From the NCBI GenBank assembly GCA_963773085.1, contig CAVYZS010000011.1, forward strand, positions 310,001 through 374,000: a stretch of DNA of 64,000 bases. The letters run 5' to 3'. Made by a program: the position numbers and the translations under genes. Below are positions 33,761 to 41,952 of this stretch, piece after piece. This DNA comes from JAENVT01 sp963773085 (GTDB lineage Bacteria; Actinomycetota; Acidimicrobiia; Acidimicrobiales; Ilumatobacteraceae). A model generated the notes under the pieces. The model did no database searches and was not told where the DNA came from. It saw only the letters and a program-made list of their open reading frames with translations. The stretch's first letter is position 1. Each line of letters starts with the position of its first letter.

Positions 33761-35095
33761 GTGCTGTCGAACCTGAAGAATGTCTTCAAGGTCACCGATC
33801 TGCGGAACAAGCTTCTGTTCGTCATGGCGATGATCGCCCTGTATCGACTGGGCGTGGCGATCCGCGTTCCGGGCATCGACCCCGATGCCGTCAAGCAGTT
33901 CAAGAGTGGTGTCGAGTCGCAAGGTGCGCTCGGCTTCCTCGACCTGTTCTCCGGTGGAGCGTTCGGTAGCTTCTCGATTTTCGCGCTCGGCATCATGCCG
34001 TACATCACCGCCAGCATCATCATGCAGGTGCTCGGTGTGGTGATCCCCAAGCTCGAGAAGCTGCAGCAAGAGGGTGCGGTCGGGCAGCGCAAGATCACGC
34101 AGTACACCCGTTACCTGGCCATTGGCATCTCGACCATGCAGGCCACGGCCCTCACGTTCATCTTCGGCAATGGCAATGGCAACGCATTCTTCGGGGCCGC
34201 CCAGCGGTTGCCGCAGAACGTCAAGTTGCTTCCCGATGGAATGTGGCCACGCGGGTATCTGGTGATTCTCACCTTGGTTGCCGGGACCGCATTGTTGATG
34301 TGGCTCGGTGAGCTGATCAGTCAGCGCGGCATCGGCAACGGAATGAGCATGATCATCATGGCCTCCGTGGTCAGCCGCCTGCCTTTCGGCTACTACGCGA
34401 TCCTCCAGGAGAAGAAGTGGTTCGCGTTTGTCCTGCTGGTGGTGGTCAGCCTGCTGATCGTCGTCGCGGTCGTGCGTGTCGAACTCGCCCAACGTCGAAT
34501 TCCCGTTCAGTTCGCCAAGCGGGTCGTCGGTCGGCGGATGTACGGCGGGCAGAACACATACATTCCGTTGAAGGTCAACCAGAGTGGCGTCGTTCCGATC
34601 ATCTTCGCCAGTTCGGTGCTGCTGCTCCCGGTGCTGATCACCAACTTCCTCGGCGGTTCCAGTGATCCTGAGAGCTGGCGGGCCAGGGTCCAGAGGTGGG
34701 TCGACGGCAACCTCGTCAACAGCCAAGGCATGGTCTACATCCTGCTCTTCTCGGTGATGATCATCGCCTTCGCTTACTTCTACAACTCGATCGCCTTCGA
34801 TCCGATCCGCCAGGCCGACCAGATCCGTCGCCAGGGTGGCTTCATCCCAGGCGTCCGCCCCGGCCCGCAGACCGAGCGCTATCTCTCGAAAGCGGTGAAC
34901 CGCATCACGCTGCCAGGCGCCACCTTCGTTGCCGTGATCGCGATCACGCCGTACCTCATCTTGTGGATGTTCGACGTGCAGAACTTCCCGTTCGCCGGCA
35001 CCACCGTGTTGATCGCCGTCGGTGTCGCACTCGAACTCATGCGTCAGATCGACAGCCAATTGATGCTGCGCAATTACGAGGGCTTCCTGAAGTGA
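33761..35095 (+). CDS. secY: Sec translocon channel subunit SecY
   Basis: This 444-residue membrane protein has ten expected transmembrane helices and forms the protein-conducting channel with SecE and SecG. Signatures include RLGVAIRVPGIDPDAV (plug/TM1 region), ALGIMPYITASIIMQVL (TM2), GNGMSMIIMASVVS, and the C5-loop ANQIRRQGGFIPGVRPG-like segment near 34830. It starts at GTG 33761 with AAGGGA upstream; the frame is open further 5' but only within rplO. adk follows. Confidence 0.97.
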   Translation: MLSNLKNVFKVTDLRNKLLFVMAMIALYRLGVAIRVPGIDPDAVKQFKSGVESQGALGFLDLFSGGAFGSFSIFALGIMPYITASIIMQVLGVVIPKLEKLQQEGAVGQRKITQYTRYLAIGISTMQATALTFIFGNGNGNAFFGAAQRLPQNVKLLPDGMWPRGYLVILTLVAGTALLMWLGELISQRGIGNGMSMIIMASVVSRLPFGYYAILQEKKWFAFVLLVVVSLLIVVAVVRVELAQRRIPVQFAKRVVGRRMYGGQNTYIPLKVNQSGVVPIIFASSVLLLPVLITNFLGGSSDPESWRARVQRWVDGNLVNSQGMVYILLFSVMIIAFAYFYNSIAFDPIRQADQIRRQGGFIPGVRPGPQTERYLSKAVNRITLPGATFVAVIAITPYLILWMFDVQNFPFAGTTVLIAVGVALELMRQIDSQLMLRNYEGFLK

Positions 35096-35132
35096 CCCTG
35101 CCCCGTCTGTCGAAGGGCGGGTCGTCGGCGGC

Positions 35133-35789
35133 ATGATCCCGGGTGCTCGGCTCATTCTGCTCGGCCGGCAAGGTGCGGGCAAGGGAACGCAATGCGTTCG
35201 TCTGTCGCGCCATTTCGTGGTACCCCACATCTCCACCGGCGACATGTTGCGGGCGGCAGTTCGCGAAGGCACCGACCTCGGCCGCATGGCCAAGAAGATC
35301 ATGGACGATGGCGGGCTGGTCGGCGACGACATCATGATCGGCCTCGTCAACGAGCGACTCAGCCATCACGATGCCAAGGGTCGGGGATACATCCTCGATG
35401 GCTTCCCGCGGACCGTGCTTCAAGCGCAGGCACTCGATGAGCTGACAGCTCAGCAGCCGATCGATCTGGTGCTCGATCTCGATGTGCCACGCGAACTGGT
35501 GCTGGCCCGGCTCAGCGCTCGGCGAGTGTGCCGCGACTGCGGCACCAACTACGTATCCAGTGGAGACGAGAAGTCGCCTTGGATCTGCGAAGTATGCGGC
35601 GGCGACGTCATGCATCGCGACGACGACACTCCTGAGGCGATCGAGCACCGACTCGATCTGTACGAACAGCAGACGTCGCCGCTGATCGAGTACTACCAGA
35701 GCCAAGGTCGGCTGGCCGTCATCGATGGCGTCGGATCTCCCGAATTCGTGTTCCGCCTGCTCGCCGCTGCCGTCGACGCAACCCGTTGA
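35133..35789 (+). CDS. adk: Adenylate kinase, zinc-type lid
   Basis: This 218-residue enzyme interconverts ATP + AMP and 2 ADP. The P-loop is GRQGAGKGTQ (about residues 9-18). The AMP-binding segment HISTGDMLRAAV and GYILDGFPRTVLQAQAL are intact. The LID domain has CRDCG and CEVCGG, a four-cysteine zinc site found in Gram-positive and actinobacterial forms. It ends 15 nt before the preferred map start. Confidence 0.97.
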   Translation: MIPGARLILLGRQGAGKGTQCVRLSRHFVVPHISTGDMLRAAVREGTDLGRMAKKIMDDGGLVGDDIMIGLVNERLSHHDAKGRGYILDGFPRTVLQAQALDELTAQQPIDLVLDLDVPRELVLARLSARRVCRDCGTNYVSSGDEKSPWICEVCGGDVMHRDDDTPEAIEHRLDLYEQQTSPLIEYYQSQGRLAVIDGVGSPEFVFRLLAAAVDATR

Positions 35790-35803
35790 GAGGGCGAGCG
35801 ACG

Positions 35804-36559
35804 GTGAGACATCTGCAGCGTCGATCGGCCGGGGAGCTCCGGCAGATGCGCGCCGCGGGGCGGGTGGTGGCCGAGATGCACCAGGTCATTCGCGCTGCGG
35901 CCTGTCCTGGCGTCACCACGTTGCACCTCGATCGCGTCGCCCGCGAGGTGTTGGCTGCCCGCGGTGCGATTTCGAACTTCCTTGGCTATCACGGTTACCC
36001 ATCGGTGATCTGCGCGTCGGTCAACGACGAACTCATTCACGGGATACCGAACGAACGTCCCCTGCAAGATGGCGACATCCTCTCCATCGATTGTGGTGCA
36101 ATCGTCGACGGCTGGCACGGCGACGCTGCGTTCACCATGGGGATCGGCGTGATCGGCGTGGATGCTCAGCGACTGATCGACACCGCTGATCGTGCCCTCG
36201 TCGCGGCCATCGCGGCGATGCGCCCCGGCGGGAATCTGGGCGACATCGGCGCTGCTGTCGAATCGGTTGTTGCTGCAGCGGGGTATGGCAGTCCCCGGGA
36301 TTATTGCGGCCATGGGATCGGTCGGGCGATGCACGAGGAACCCGATGTCGAGAACCGCGGTCGGCGTGGAAAGGGGCCGCGGCTCGAGCCCGGCGTAGTG
36401 CTGGCAATCGAGCCGATGGTGATCGCTGGAGGGCACGATGACGTGCTGGTGCTCGACGACGATTGGACGGTCGTCACCGCCGACGGCTCGCTCGCCGCGC
36501 ACACCGAGCACACAGTGGTCGTCACCGATCGCGGCCCGGAGATCCTCACCCGCCTCTAG
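35804..36559 (+). CDS. map: Methionine aminopeptidase, type I
   Basis: This 251-residue dinuclear metallopeptidase removes initiator Met. The ligands are readable: Asp in SIDCGAIVDGWHGDAAF (two Asp), His in CGHGIGRAMHEEP, Glu in AIEPM and Glu in AHTEHTVVV. GTG 35804 has GAGGG nine bases upstream; a TTG at 35786 overlapping the adk stop is an alternative and adds six residues. In most actinobacteria infA follows directly; here a 13-kb block intervenes. Confidence 0.95.
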   Translation: MRHLQRRSAGELRQMRAAGRVVAEMHQVIRAAACPGVTTLHLDRVAREVLAARGAISNFLGYHGYPSVICASVNDELIHGIPNERPLQDGDILSIDCGAIVDGWHGDAAFTMGIGVIGVDAQRLIDTADRALVAAIAAMRPGGNLGDIGAAVESVVAAAGYGSPRDYCGHGIGRAMHEEPDVENRGRRGKGPRLEPGVVLAIEPMVIAGGHDDVLVLDDDWTVVTADGSLAAHTEHTVVVTDRGPEILTRL

Positions 36560-36579
36560 CAGGTCCCTCAGCAACCGTG

Positions 36580-36620
36580 CGATGAGAGATGAGCCGGCCT
36601 CGGCGGCTCATCTCTCATCG
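36580..36620. terminator. Perfect 17-bp hairpin between map and pyrC
   Basis: CGATGAGAGATGAGCCG (36580-36596) pairs perfectly with CGGCTCATCTCTCATCG (36604-36620) around a 7-nt loop. Being symmetrical between convergent genes it can end both transcripts. There is no T run. A degenerate second copy follows at 36642-36682, so it is also a repeat element. Confidence 0.6.
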
Positions 36621-36641
36621 TGCTCGTGGCGGCGGCTGGCG

Positions 36642-36682
36642 CGATGAGAAGGGTGCGCTGTCCAGCGGCTCATCTCTCATCG
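36642..36682. repeat. Degenerate second copy of the GATGAGAGATGAGCCG hairpin
   Basis: CGATGAGA (36642-36649) pairs with TCTCATCG (36675-36682). The right half, CGGCTCATCTCTCATCG (36666-36682), is identical to the right arm of the preceding hairpin, while the left arm has decayed. It abuts the pyrC stop. Confidence 0.6.
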
Positions 36683-36691
36683 CCGGGGTGG

Positions 36692-37969
36692 TCAGCGTTG
36701 GGGGGTGCCGTCGATGACGACGGGGCTGCCCGCGAGCACGGTGTGGCGCACCACGCCGCGCAGGGTCAGCCCAGCGTAGGGAGTGTTGCGGCTCTTGCTG
36801 ACCAGCCTGGCCGGCACCACGATCCACTCGGCGGCGGGGTCGAACACGACCAGGTTGGCCGGCTCGCCCTCAGCAACGGGCCGGCCATGACGATCACCGA
36901 TTCCGGCGATGGCCGCCGGTTTCCAGCTCAGGGCAGCGACGATGTCGGCAAGCGGCATACCGAGCTCGGTGATGGCCAGTGCCAGTGCGGTCTGCAGGCC
37001 AAGCATGCCTGGTGGGGCCTGGTCTAGCGGTGCCTCTTTCGATTCGGGCGGGTGCGGTGCGTGATCGGTGGCAATTGCATCGATGGTGCCGTCGGTCAAC
37101 CCGGCCTTGATCGCGGCGATGTCGACAGAAGTGCGCAGTGGTGGATTGACCTTGTACACCGCGTCGTATCCGCTGAGTAGATCGTGGGTCAGGGTGAAGT
37201 GGTGCGGCGCGGCCTCGGCGGTGACCGAGACGCCGTCGGCCTTTGCGGCGCGGACAAGTTCGACGCTGCGCGCCGTCGAGAGGTGCAGCAGGTGGATCCG
37301 TGCTCCGGTGAGGCGCGACAACTCGATGTCACGGTGAACCATCAACTCCTCGGCGATGGCCGGCCACCCGGGCAGACCGAGATGGCTGCAGCACGAGCCC
37401 TCGTGCATGACGGCGCCCTTGGTGAGTGAGGTGACCTCACAGTGCTGCGCCAAGGTGATGCCGAGTGCTCCCGCATACTCCAGCGCGTGTCGCATGAGTT
37501 GCGGGTCCTGCACACCGTTGCCGTCATCGGTGAACAGGTGCACCCCCGCTGACGCCAACTCGCCGAACGGCGCCAGGGCTTTGCCTTCACGATTCATCGT
37601 GATGCATCCGGCCGGGTGAACGTCGCACAGGGCAGCGCGTCGTGCCTGGGACCTGACGAACTCGATGACGGCCAGGGAATCCTGTGCAGGCTCGGTGTTG
37701 GGCATTGCCACGATGGCGGTGAACCCACCGAGCGCCGCTGCACGGCTACCGGTCTCGATCGTTTCGGCTTCTTCTCGTCCGGGCTCGCGCAGATGGACGT
37801 GGAGATCGACGAAGCCCGGAGCGACGATGCATCCGGCGGCATCCAAGGTCCGGTCGCCATCCAGCTGCGGACCGACGTCGGTGATACGGCCATCCTCGAT
37901 CGCCACATCGACGCCGCGTTGACCTGCCTGGTCGAGCACTGTGCCACCTCGAATCACGATCCGGCTCAT
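36692..37969 (-). CDS. pyrC: Dihydroorotase
   Basis: This 425-residue amidohydrolase performs the third step of pyrimidine synthesis. The N-terminal zinc-binding DLHVHLREPG (about residue 56), MPNTEP, HCEVTSL and IATDHAPHP are all present, marking a class I dihydroorotase. It is last in the leftward pyrR-pyrB-pyrC operon; its ATG overlaps the pyrB stop by four bases. No carA or carB follows; the hairpins at 36580-36682 end the transcript. Confidence 0.96.
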   Translation of the reverse strand: MSRIVIRGGTVLDQAGQRGVDVAIEDGRITDVGPQLDGDRTLDAAGCIVAPGFVDLHVHLREPGREEAETIETGSRAAALGGFTAIVAMPNTEPAQDSLAVIEFVRSQARRAALCDVHPAGCITMNREGKALAPFGELASAGVHLFTDDGNGVQDPQLMRHALEYAGALGITLAQHCEVTSLTKGAVMHEGSCCSHLGLPGWPAIAEELMVHRDIELSRLTGARIHLLHLSTARSVELVRAAKADGVSVTAEAAPHHFTLTHDLLSGYDAVYKVNPPLRTSVDIAAIKAGLTDGTIDAIATDHAPHPPESKEAPLDQAPPGMLGLQTALALAITELGMPLADIVAALSWKPAAIAGIGDRHGRPVAEGEPANLVVFDPAAEWIVVPARLVSKSRNTPYAGLTLRGVVRHTVLAGSPVVIDGTPQR

Positions 37970-38907
37970 GACGCGTCACCTCTCAAATCGCTGCCTGATC
38001 CGAGGAGGTGGAACAGCACCGCCATGCGGACGGCGACACCGTTGGTGACCTGATCCAGGATCACCGAACCTGGCAGCTCGGCCGGATCGACGACCATCTC
38101 GACGCCGCGGTTCATCGGCCCAGGGTGCATGACGAGGGAATGCGGGGCGAGGCGCGCTGCTCGGTCGGCGGTCAGTCCGTACATCGACGAGTACTCACGC
38201 AGGCTCGGTAGCAAGGCGTCGTCCATCCGTTCCCGTTGCACTCGCAAGAGGTACAGCACGTCGAGATCGGGGAGGACGGAATCGAGATCGTGCGAGGTCT
38301 CGACCGGCCAACCGTCGAGTGACGGCGGCAGCAAAGTCGGCGGAGCCACCAGCGTGACGTGAGCCCCAAGAGCCGTGAACGCTTGTACGTCACTGCGGGC
38401 GACGCGGCTGTGCTTGATGTCTCCGACGATCGCGATCCGCAACCCATCGAAGCCGTCTCGGCGGTTCAGATTTGTGCGGATCGTGTAGCAATCGAGGAGG
38501 GCCTGGGTCGGGTGTTGGTGCCACCCGTCGCCCGCGTTGACGATGCTGGCAGTCGTCCAGTGGGTGATCAGGTGCGGCGCGCCGCTGGACTTGTGGCGGA
38601 CGACGAACGCATCGACACCCATGGCGGCGATGGTCTCGATCGTGTCGCGCAGGCTCTCACCCTTGTTGACGCTGCTCGAGGAGACGGCAAAGTTCATGGT
38701 GTCGGCGCTCAGCCGTTTGGCCGCCGTGTCGAAACTCGTCCGGGTCCGAGTCGAATCCTCGAAGAACAGGCTGACCACGTTCTTTCCGCGCAGCGCCGGC
38801 ACCTTTGGAATCGGCCGTTGAGAGATTTCGACCATGTGGTCGGTGAGCTCCATCAGCCCGTGGATGTCGGCACCCGACAGATCGGCGATCGACAGCAGGT
38901 GCTTCAC
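37966..38907 (-). CDS. pyrB: Aspartate carbamoyltransferase catalytic chain
   Basis: This 313-residue enzyme condenses carbamoyl phosphate and aspartate. The carbamoyl-phosphate motif FFEDSTRTRTSFDTAAKRL (about residues 51-69) and HPTQALLDCYTI are intact, as is HPGPMNRGVEM near the C-terminus. No regulatory chain (pyrI) is present, as usual in this phylum. Four-base overlaps link it with pyrR and pyrC. Confidence 0.97.
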   Translation of the reverse strand: MKHLLSIADLSGADIHGLMELTDHMVEISQRPIPKVPALRGKNVVSLFFEDSTRTRTSFDTAAKRLSADTMNFAVSSSSVNKGESLRDTIETIAAMGVDAFVVRHKSSGAPHLITHWTTASIVNAGDGWHQHPTQALLDCYTIRTNLNRRDGFDGLRIAIVGDIKHSRVARSDVQAFTALGAHVTLVAPPTLLPPSLDGWPVETSHDLDSVLPDLDVLYLLRVQRERMDDALLPSLREYSSMYGLTADRAARLAPHSLVMHPGPMNRGVEMVVDPAELPGSVILDQVTNGVAVRMAVLFHLLGSGSDLRGDAS

Positions 38908-39419
38908 GCGATCACCACACCTGCTGCGCTGACCTGCACATCCTCGTCACCCGAGGTCGGTAGGTTCTTGCCGACGTAGTCCGGGCGGATGGGCAGTTGG
39001 CGATGACCCCGATCGACGATCACAGCCAACTGCACAGCGCGCGGCCGGCCGTACTCGTTGAGCGCCTCGAGAGCGGCACGCACGGTGCGACCGGTGAACA
39101 AGACGTCGTCGACCAATATGACGGTGGTGCCATCGAGCGACACGGGGATCGAGGTCACGTGCCCCGGCACGATCGGTCGAAGACCGACATCGTCGCGGTG
39201 GAAGCTGACATCGAGCGAACCCACCGGCACTGGCTGTTCGATGTCCGCGAGCACGGCGGCCAATTCGTTGGTGATCCACACCCCACCTCGCTGCAGCCCC
39301 ACCAGCACAACGCCGTCGGTGCCGTGGTTCCTTTCGACGATCTCGTGGGCGATGCGGGTGAGAGCGCGGCGTACGTCGTCGGCGCTCAAGACCTCTCTGG
39401 GCCCCGTCGTTGCAGGCAT
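38904..39419 (-). CDS. pyrR: Bifunctional pyr RNA-binding regulator / uracil phosphoribosyltransferase
   Basis: This 171-residue PyrR has a phosphoribosyltransferase fold: VEIVERNHGTDGVVLVG-like opening and the PRPP loop VILVDDVLFTGRTVRAALEAL (about residue 105). PyrR binds pyr mRNA in the presence of UMP and represses the operon. A likely target hairpin lies in its own leader (39435-39454), next to the GGAAGGAAG ribosome binding site at 39422-39430. This points to translational autoregulation. Confidence 0.96.
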   Translation of the reverse strand: MPATTGPREVLSADDVRRALTRIAHEIVERNHGTDGVVLVGLQRGGVWITNELAAVLADIEQPVPVGSLDVSFHRDDVGLRPIVPGHVTSIPVSLDGTTVILVDDVLFTGRTVRAALEALNEYGRPRAVQLAVIVDRGHRQLPIRPDYVGKNLPTSGDEDVQVSAAGVVIA

Positions 39420-39434
39420 GGCTTCCTTCCACGT

Positions 39435-39454
39435 ATCGGCCTCACAGGACCGAT
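39435..39454 (-). promoter_or_regulatory. PyrR-binding hairpin in the pyrR leader
   Basis: On the mRNA (minus) strand the segment reads ATCGG-TCCTGTGAGG-CCGAT: a 5-bp stem with a loop that matches the PyrR recognition consensus (UCCNGNGAGG core followed by a pyrimidine). It ends 5 nt before the ribosome binding site of pyrR. This arrangement, a loop beside the SD rather than an attenuator, is the type described in Mycobacterium. Confidence 0.75.
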
Positions 39455-39537
39455 TTCACGTTCGGGAGCTGATGTTACCGGCTGCAGCCACGAGCCTCTA
39501 GCGTCGCGGGCGAACGAGACCTGAACGTGGGGGATTC

Positions 39538-41274
39538 ATGAGCACGCATTGGCTGGTCGAGGGGAAGATCGACCCGCGTTGGCCGATCAACACCCGAGGC
39601 AACATCGGCGAGGTGTTTCCCGAAGTGCTGACACCGCTGTCCTACAAGTTGGCGGTCATCGCTGCCGAGAAAGGCTGGCGCGACGCCTTCCGTACGATGG
39701 GGATCCTGGCCCCCAACGATCTGCGTCGCGAGGACCCGACGATCATCGGTCTCTACGGAGGCTACGGATACCTCAATCTGTCGTTCCTCCGCATCGTTGG
39801 CGTACGCGCCCCTGGATCGAACACTGGCGCCATCGACAAGAGCCTCTTCGGTGAAGGCAACCCTCCTCCGTATCGGGCGCAGAAGGGCGACAAGAACCTG
39901 CTCTGTTCCGTGAAGATGCTGCGGACGGTGCTCAAGGCGTTGTCGATCGATGACCTGCCACCGCAGGTCGCCGACTCCCGACGTCGAGCTGACGAGTGGA
40001 TCGCGAGGCGCCCGCCCTTGGCGGCATCGAGTGACGAGCTGCTGGCCTTTCTTCACGAGTATCGCAATGTGTTCTCGCCAGTGTTCGCCAACCACATGAT
40101 CACCACGTTCACGGCGTCGATCGTTGGTGGCCTGCTGACCGACGGCGCCACCGCAGCGGGCGACCCGTCGCTCGTCACCAGCCTCATGGGCGCCGTCGAC
40201 GAGGTCGCCTCGGCGCAGTACGCACGCCACTTGTGGGAAGTCGCCACACTGGTGCGCGACAACCCAGCGGTCGGTGCCGAGTTCGACCGCGGCGTCGCCG
40301 GACTTCAGCAGCGCCTCGAAGGCGTACCCGAGGCGGACGAGTTCCGCGCCGCGTTCGCTCAGTTCATCGCCGATTACGGCCATCGCGGCCCGAACGACTG
40401 GGAGATCTCCAGCCGCACGTGGGAGAACACGCCCGAGCTCGCCTTCGCGGCAATCGATCGCATGCGCGTCACAGAACACGATCTGGACCCGTCGCGGAGG
40501 CTTGGTTCCGTCGAGCAGGCCCGTGCCGAGGCGGCGGCTGCAGTGTTGCCGCACCTCAAGATGTTGGACAAGGTCAACTTCAGGAAGGCCATGAAGGTCA
40601 TGGGATTCTGGTTCCGGGGTCGTGAAGGTACCCGTGATCAGGCCATCCGGATGCACCTTCCGACCCGACAGGTGTTCTTCGAGCTCGCTGCTCGGGCGAC
40701 CGAGCATGGCGGGTGGACCGATCCACGCGACATGGCGTTGCTCGATCCCTACGACGAGTTGCCGCATTGCCTCGCCGACCCAGCCGCATGGACGGCGACC
40801 ATTCGCGAGCGGGCGGCGTTACGTGATCGCTTCGCCGCCGTCGAGCCACCGTTCTTCATCAATTCGCAGTATGAGGTACCGGGGATCGAGGAGATGGAAG
40901 CCAACACGCGTCTACGTGCCGGGCACGCCGCCGTCGGGACCGTGCTGCGCGGCGCCGGCGGCTGCTCGGGGGTCGCTCGCGGTCGGGCGCGGATCGTGCT
41001 CGATCCTGCTGATCCTCGCGGTCTCCAACCCGGCGACGTGCTGGTCGCTCCGCTCACCGATCCGGCGTGGACACCGCTGTTCCTGCCCGCCGCGGCGGTT
41101 GTGGTCAACGTCGGCGCTCTGATGAGTCATGCGATCATCGTCTCGCGGGAGCTCGGGATTCCGTGTGCGGTCAGCGTCGAACACGCAACCGAAAAGATCC
41201 CCGAAGGCGCCCTCGTCGAGGTTGACGGGGCCGCCGGAACGGTAACCATCCTGGCCATATCGGCATCTGCATAG
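39538..41274 (+). CDS. PEP-utilizing/rifampin-phosphotransferase-like protein lacking the ATP-grasp domain
   Basis: This 578-residue protein is related to the substrate-binding plus phosphohistidine (swivel) part of rifampin phosphotransferase and PEP synthase. The C-terminal swivel motif is clear: GALMSHAIIVSRELGIPCAVSV (His near residue 530), preceded by GDVLVAPLTDPAWTPLF. The N-terminal ATP-grasp domain that phosphorylates this His in the family is absent: the start MSTHWLVEGKIDPRWPINTRGN at ATG 39538 has GTGGGGG upstream and nothing in frame before it. The middle domain (about 60-440) contains FIADYGHRGPNDWEIS as in RPH. Function unknown. Confidence 0.82.
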   Translation: MSTHWLVEGKIDPRWPINTRGNIGEVFPEVLTPLSYKLAVIAAEKGWRDAFRTMGILAPNDLRREDPTIIGLYGGYGYLNLSFLRIVGVRAPGSNTGAIDKSLFGEGNPPPYRAQKGDKNLLCSVKMLRTVLKALSIDDLPPQVADSRRRADEWIARRPPLAASSDELLAFLHEYRNVFSPVFANHMITTFTASIVGGLLTDGATAAGDPSLVTSLMGAVDEVASAQYARHLWEVATLVRDNPAVGAEFDRGVAGLQQRLEGVPEADEFRAAFAQFIADYGHRGPNDWEISSRTWENTPELAFAAIDRMRVTEHDLDPSRRLGSVEQARAEAAAAVLPHLKMLDKVNFRKAMKVMGFWFRGREGTRDQAIRMHLPTRQVFFELAARATEHGGWTDPRDMALLDPYDELPHCLADPAAWTATIRERAALRDRFAAVEPPFFINSQYEVPGIEEMEANTRLRAGHAAVGTVLRGAGGCSGVARGRARIVLDPADPRGLQPGDVLVAPLTDPAWTPLFLPAAAVVVNVGALMSHAIIVSRELGIPCAVSVEHATEKIPEGALVEVDGAAGTVTILAISASA

Positions 41275-41285
41275 CATCGCGAACG

Positions 41286-41690
41286 TCAGGCGACTGCGAG
41301 GTGGGCCGGTTTCAGGCCGGAGACGACCGTCAGGTCATGTTTGTAGGTGAGCACACCGCCGAGACGATCGAGGGGTGTCCAACGGACCTTGTCGACCTCG
41401 GCGTTGCGCCGGAACTCGCCGTCGAGCTCTTGCATGGACCAGTAACGGACTCGCTTGGGACGTCCTTTGCGGTCGAAGTAATGCGCGCCGGGCAGTTCGT
41501 CGCCAACGGAGCATCGCAGCCCCGTCTCTTCGCGCACTTCTCGTAATGCGCACTCCAGCGCCGATTCGTCTCGCTCACATTTTCCCTTCGGCAACGACCA
41601 GTCGTCGCGACGCGGTCGATGGATGACCAGCACCTCGACCCGCCACCTGCGTGTCGTGCGCCACACGACGCCTCCTGCGGCTTCGATCAT
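41286..41690 (-). CDS. Nudix hydrolase
   Basis: This is a 134-residue Nudix protein. The Nudix box is complete: G36-x5-E42-x7-R50-E51-V-x-E54-E55-x-G57-L. The flanking LPKGKCERDES and YFDRKGRPKRVRYWSM resemble MutT1-like enzymes of actinobacteria that hydrolyse diadenosine polyphosphates or 8-oxo-nucleotides. The substrate is not certain. It ends 11 nt from the convergent PEP-utilizing gene. Confidence 0.9.
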   Translation of the reverse strand: MIEAAGGVVWRTTRRWRVEVLVIHRPRRDDWSLPKGKCERDESALECALREVREETGLRCSVGDELPGAHYFDRKGRPKRVRYWSMQELDGEFRRNAEVDKVRWTPLDRLGGVLTYKHDLTVVSGLKPAHLAVA

Positions 41691-41901
41691 GTGACCAAGC
41701 TACGCGACCGGCCATCGCTGGAGCGCGGACATTCGGGTGAACGCCAGGTGATGATGAGGTGAACTCTGCGTCATCAGCGAGAGGCGGTCCGAGCGTGCGG
41801 CACCAACGCTGATGTTCTACGGAACGAAGACGAACTGCCGGTGACGTCTGGGTGAGCGCCAGGTGGACAGTGGGCGAATCGTTGCCGGATCCGCCCGCAT
41901 A
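41691..41901. other. Intergenic spacer between the Nudix gene and the ars operator
   Basis: No gene is recognised in these about 210 nt. The motif GTGA-CGCCAGGTG-type occurs twice (GTGAACGCCAGGTGATG near 41738 and GTGAGCGCCAGGTGGAC near 41853), a possible short repeat. It should include the leftward promoter of the Nudix gene. Confidence 0.35.
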
Positions 41902-41926
41902 ATTGATCAATATTTATTGACTCAAT
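41902..41926 (+). promoter_or_regulatory. Candidate ArsR operator
   Basis: Two adjacent palindromes, ATTGATCAAT (41902-41911) and ATTGACTCAAT (41916-41926), lie in a very AT-rich stretch that ends 26 nt before the ArsR start. ArsR/SmtB repressors bind such AT-rich inverted repeats over their own promoters. TATATA at 41937-41942 could be part of the promoter. Confidence 0.6.
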
Positions 41927-41952
41927 AATCATGGAATATATAGTGGAGTGGC

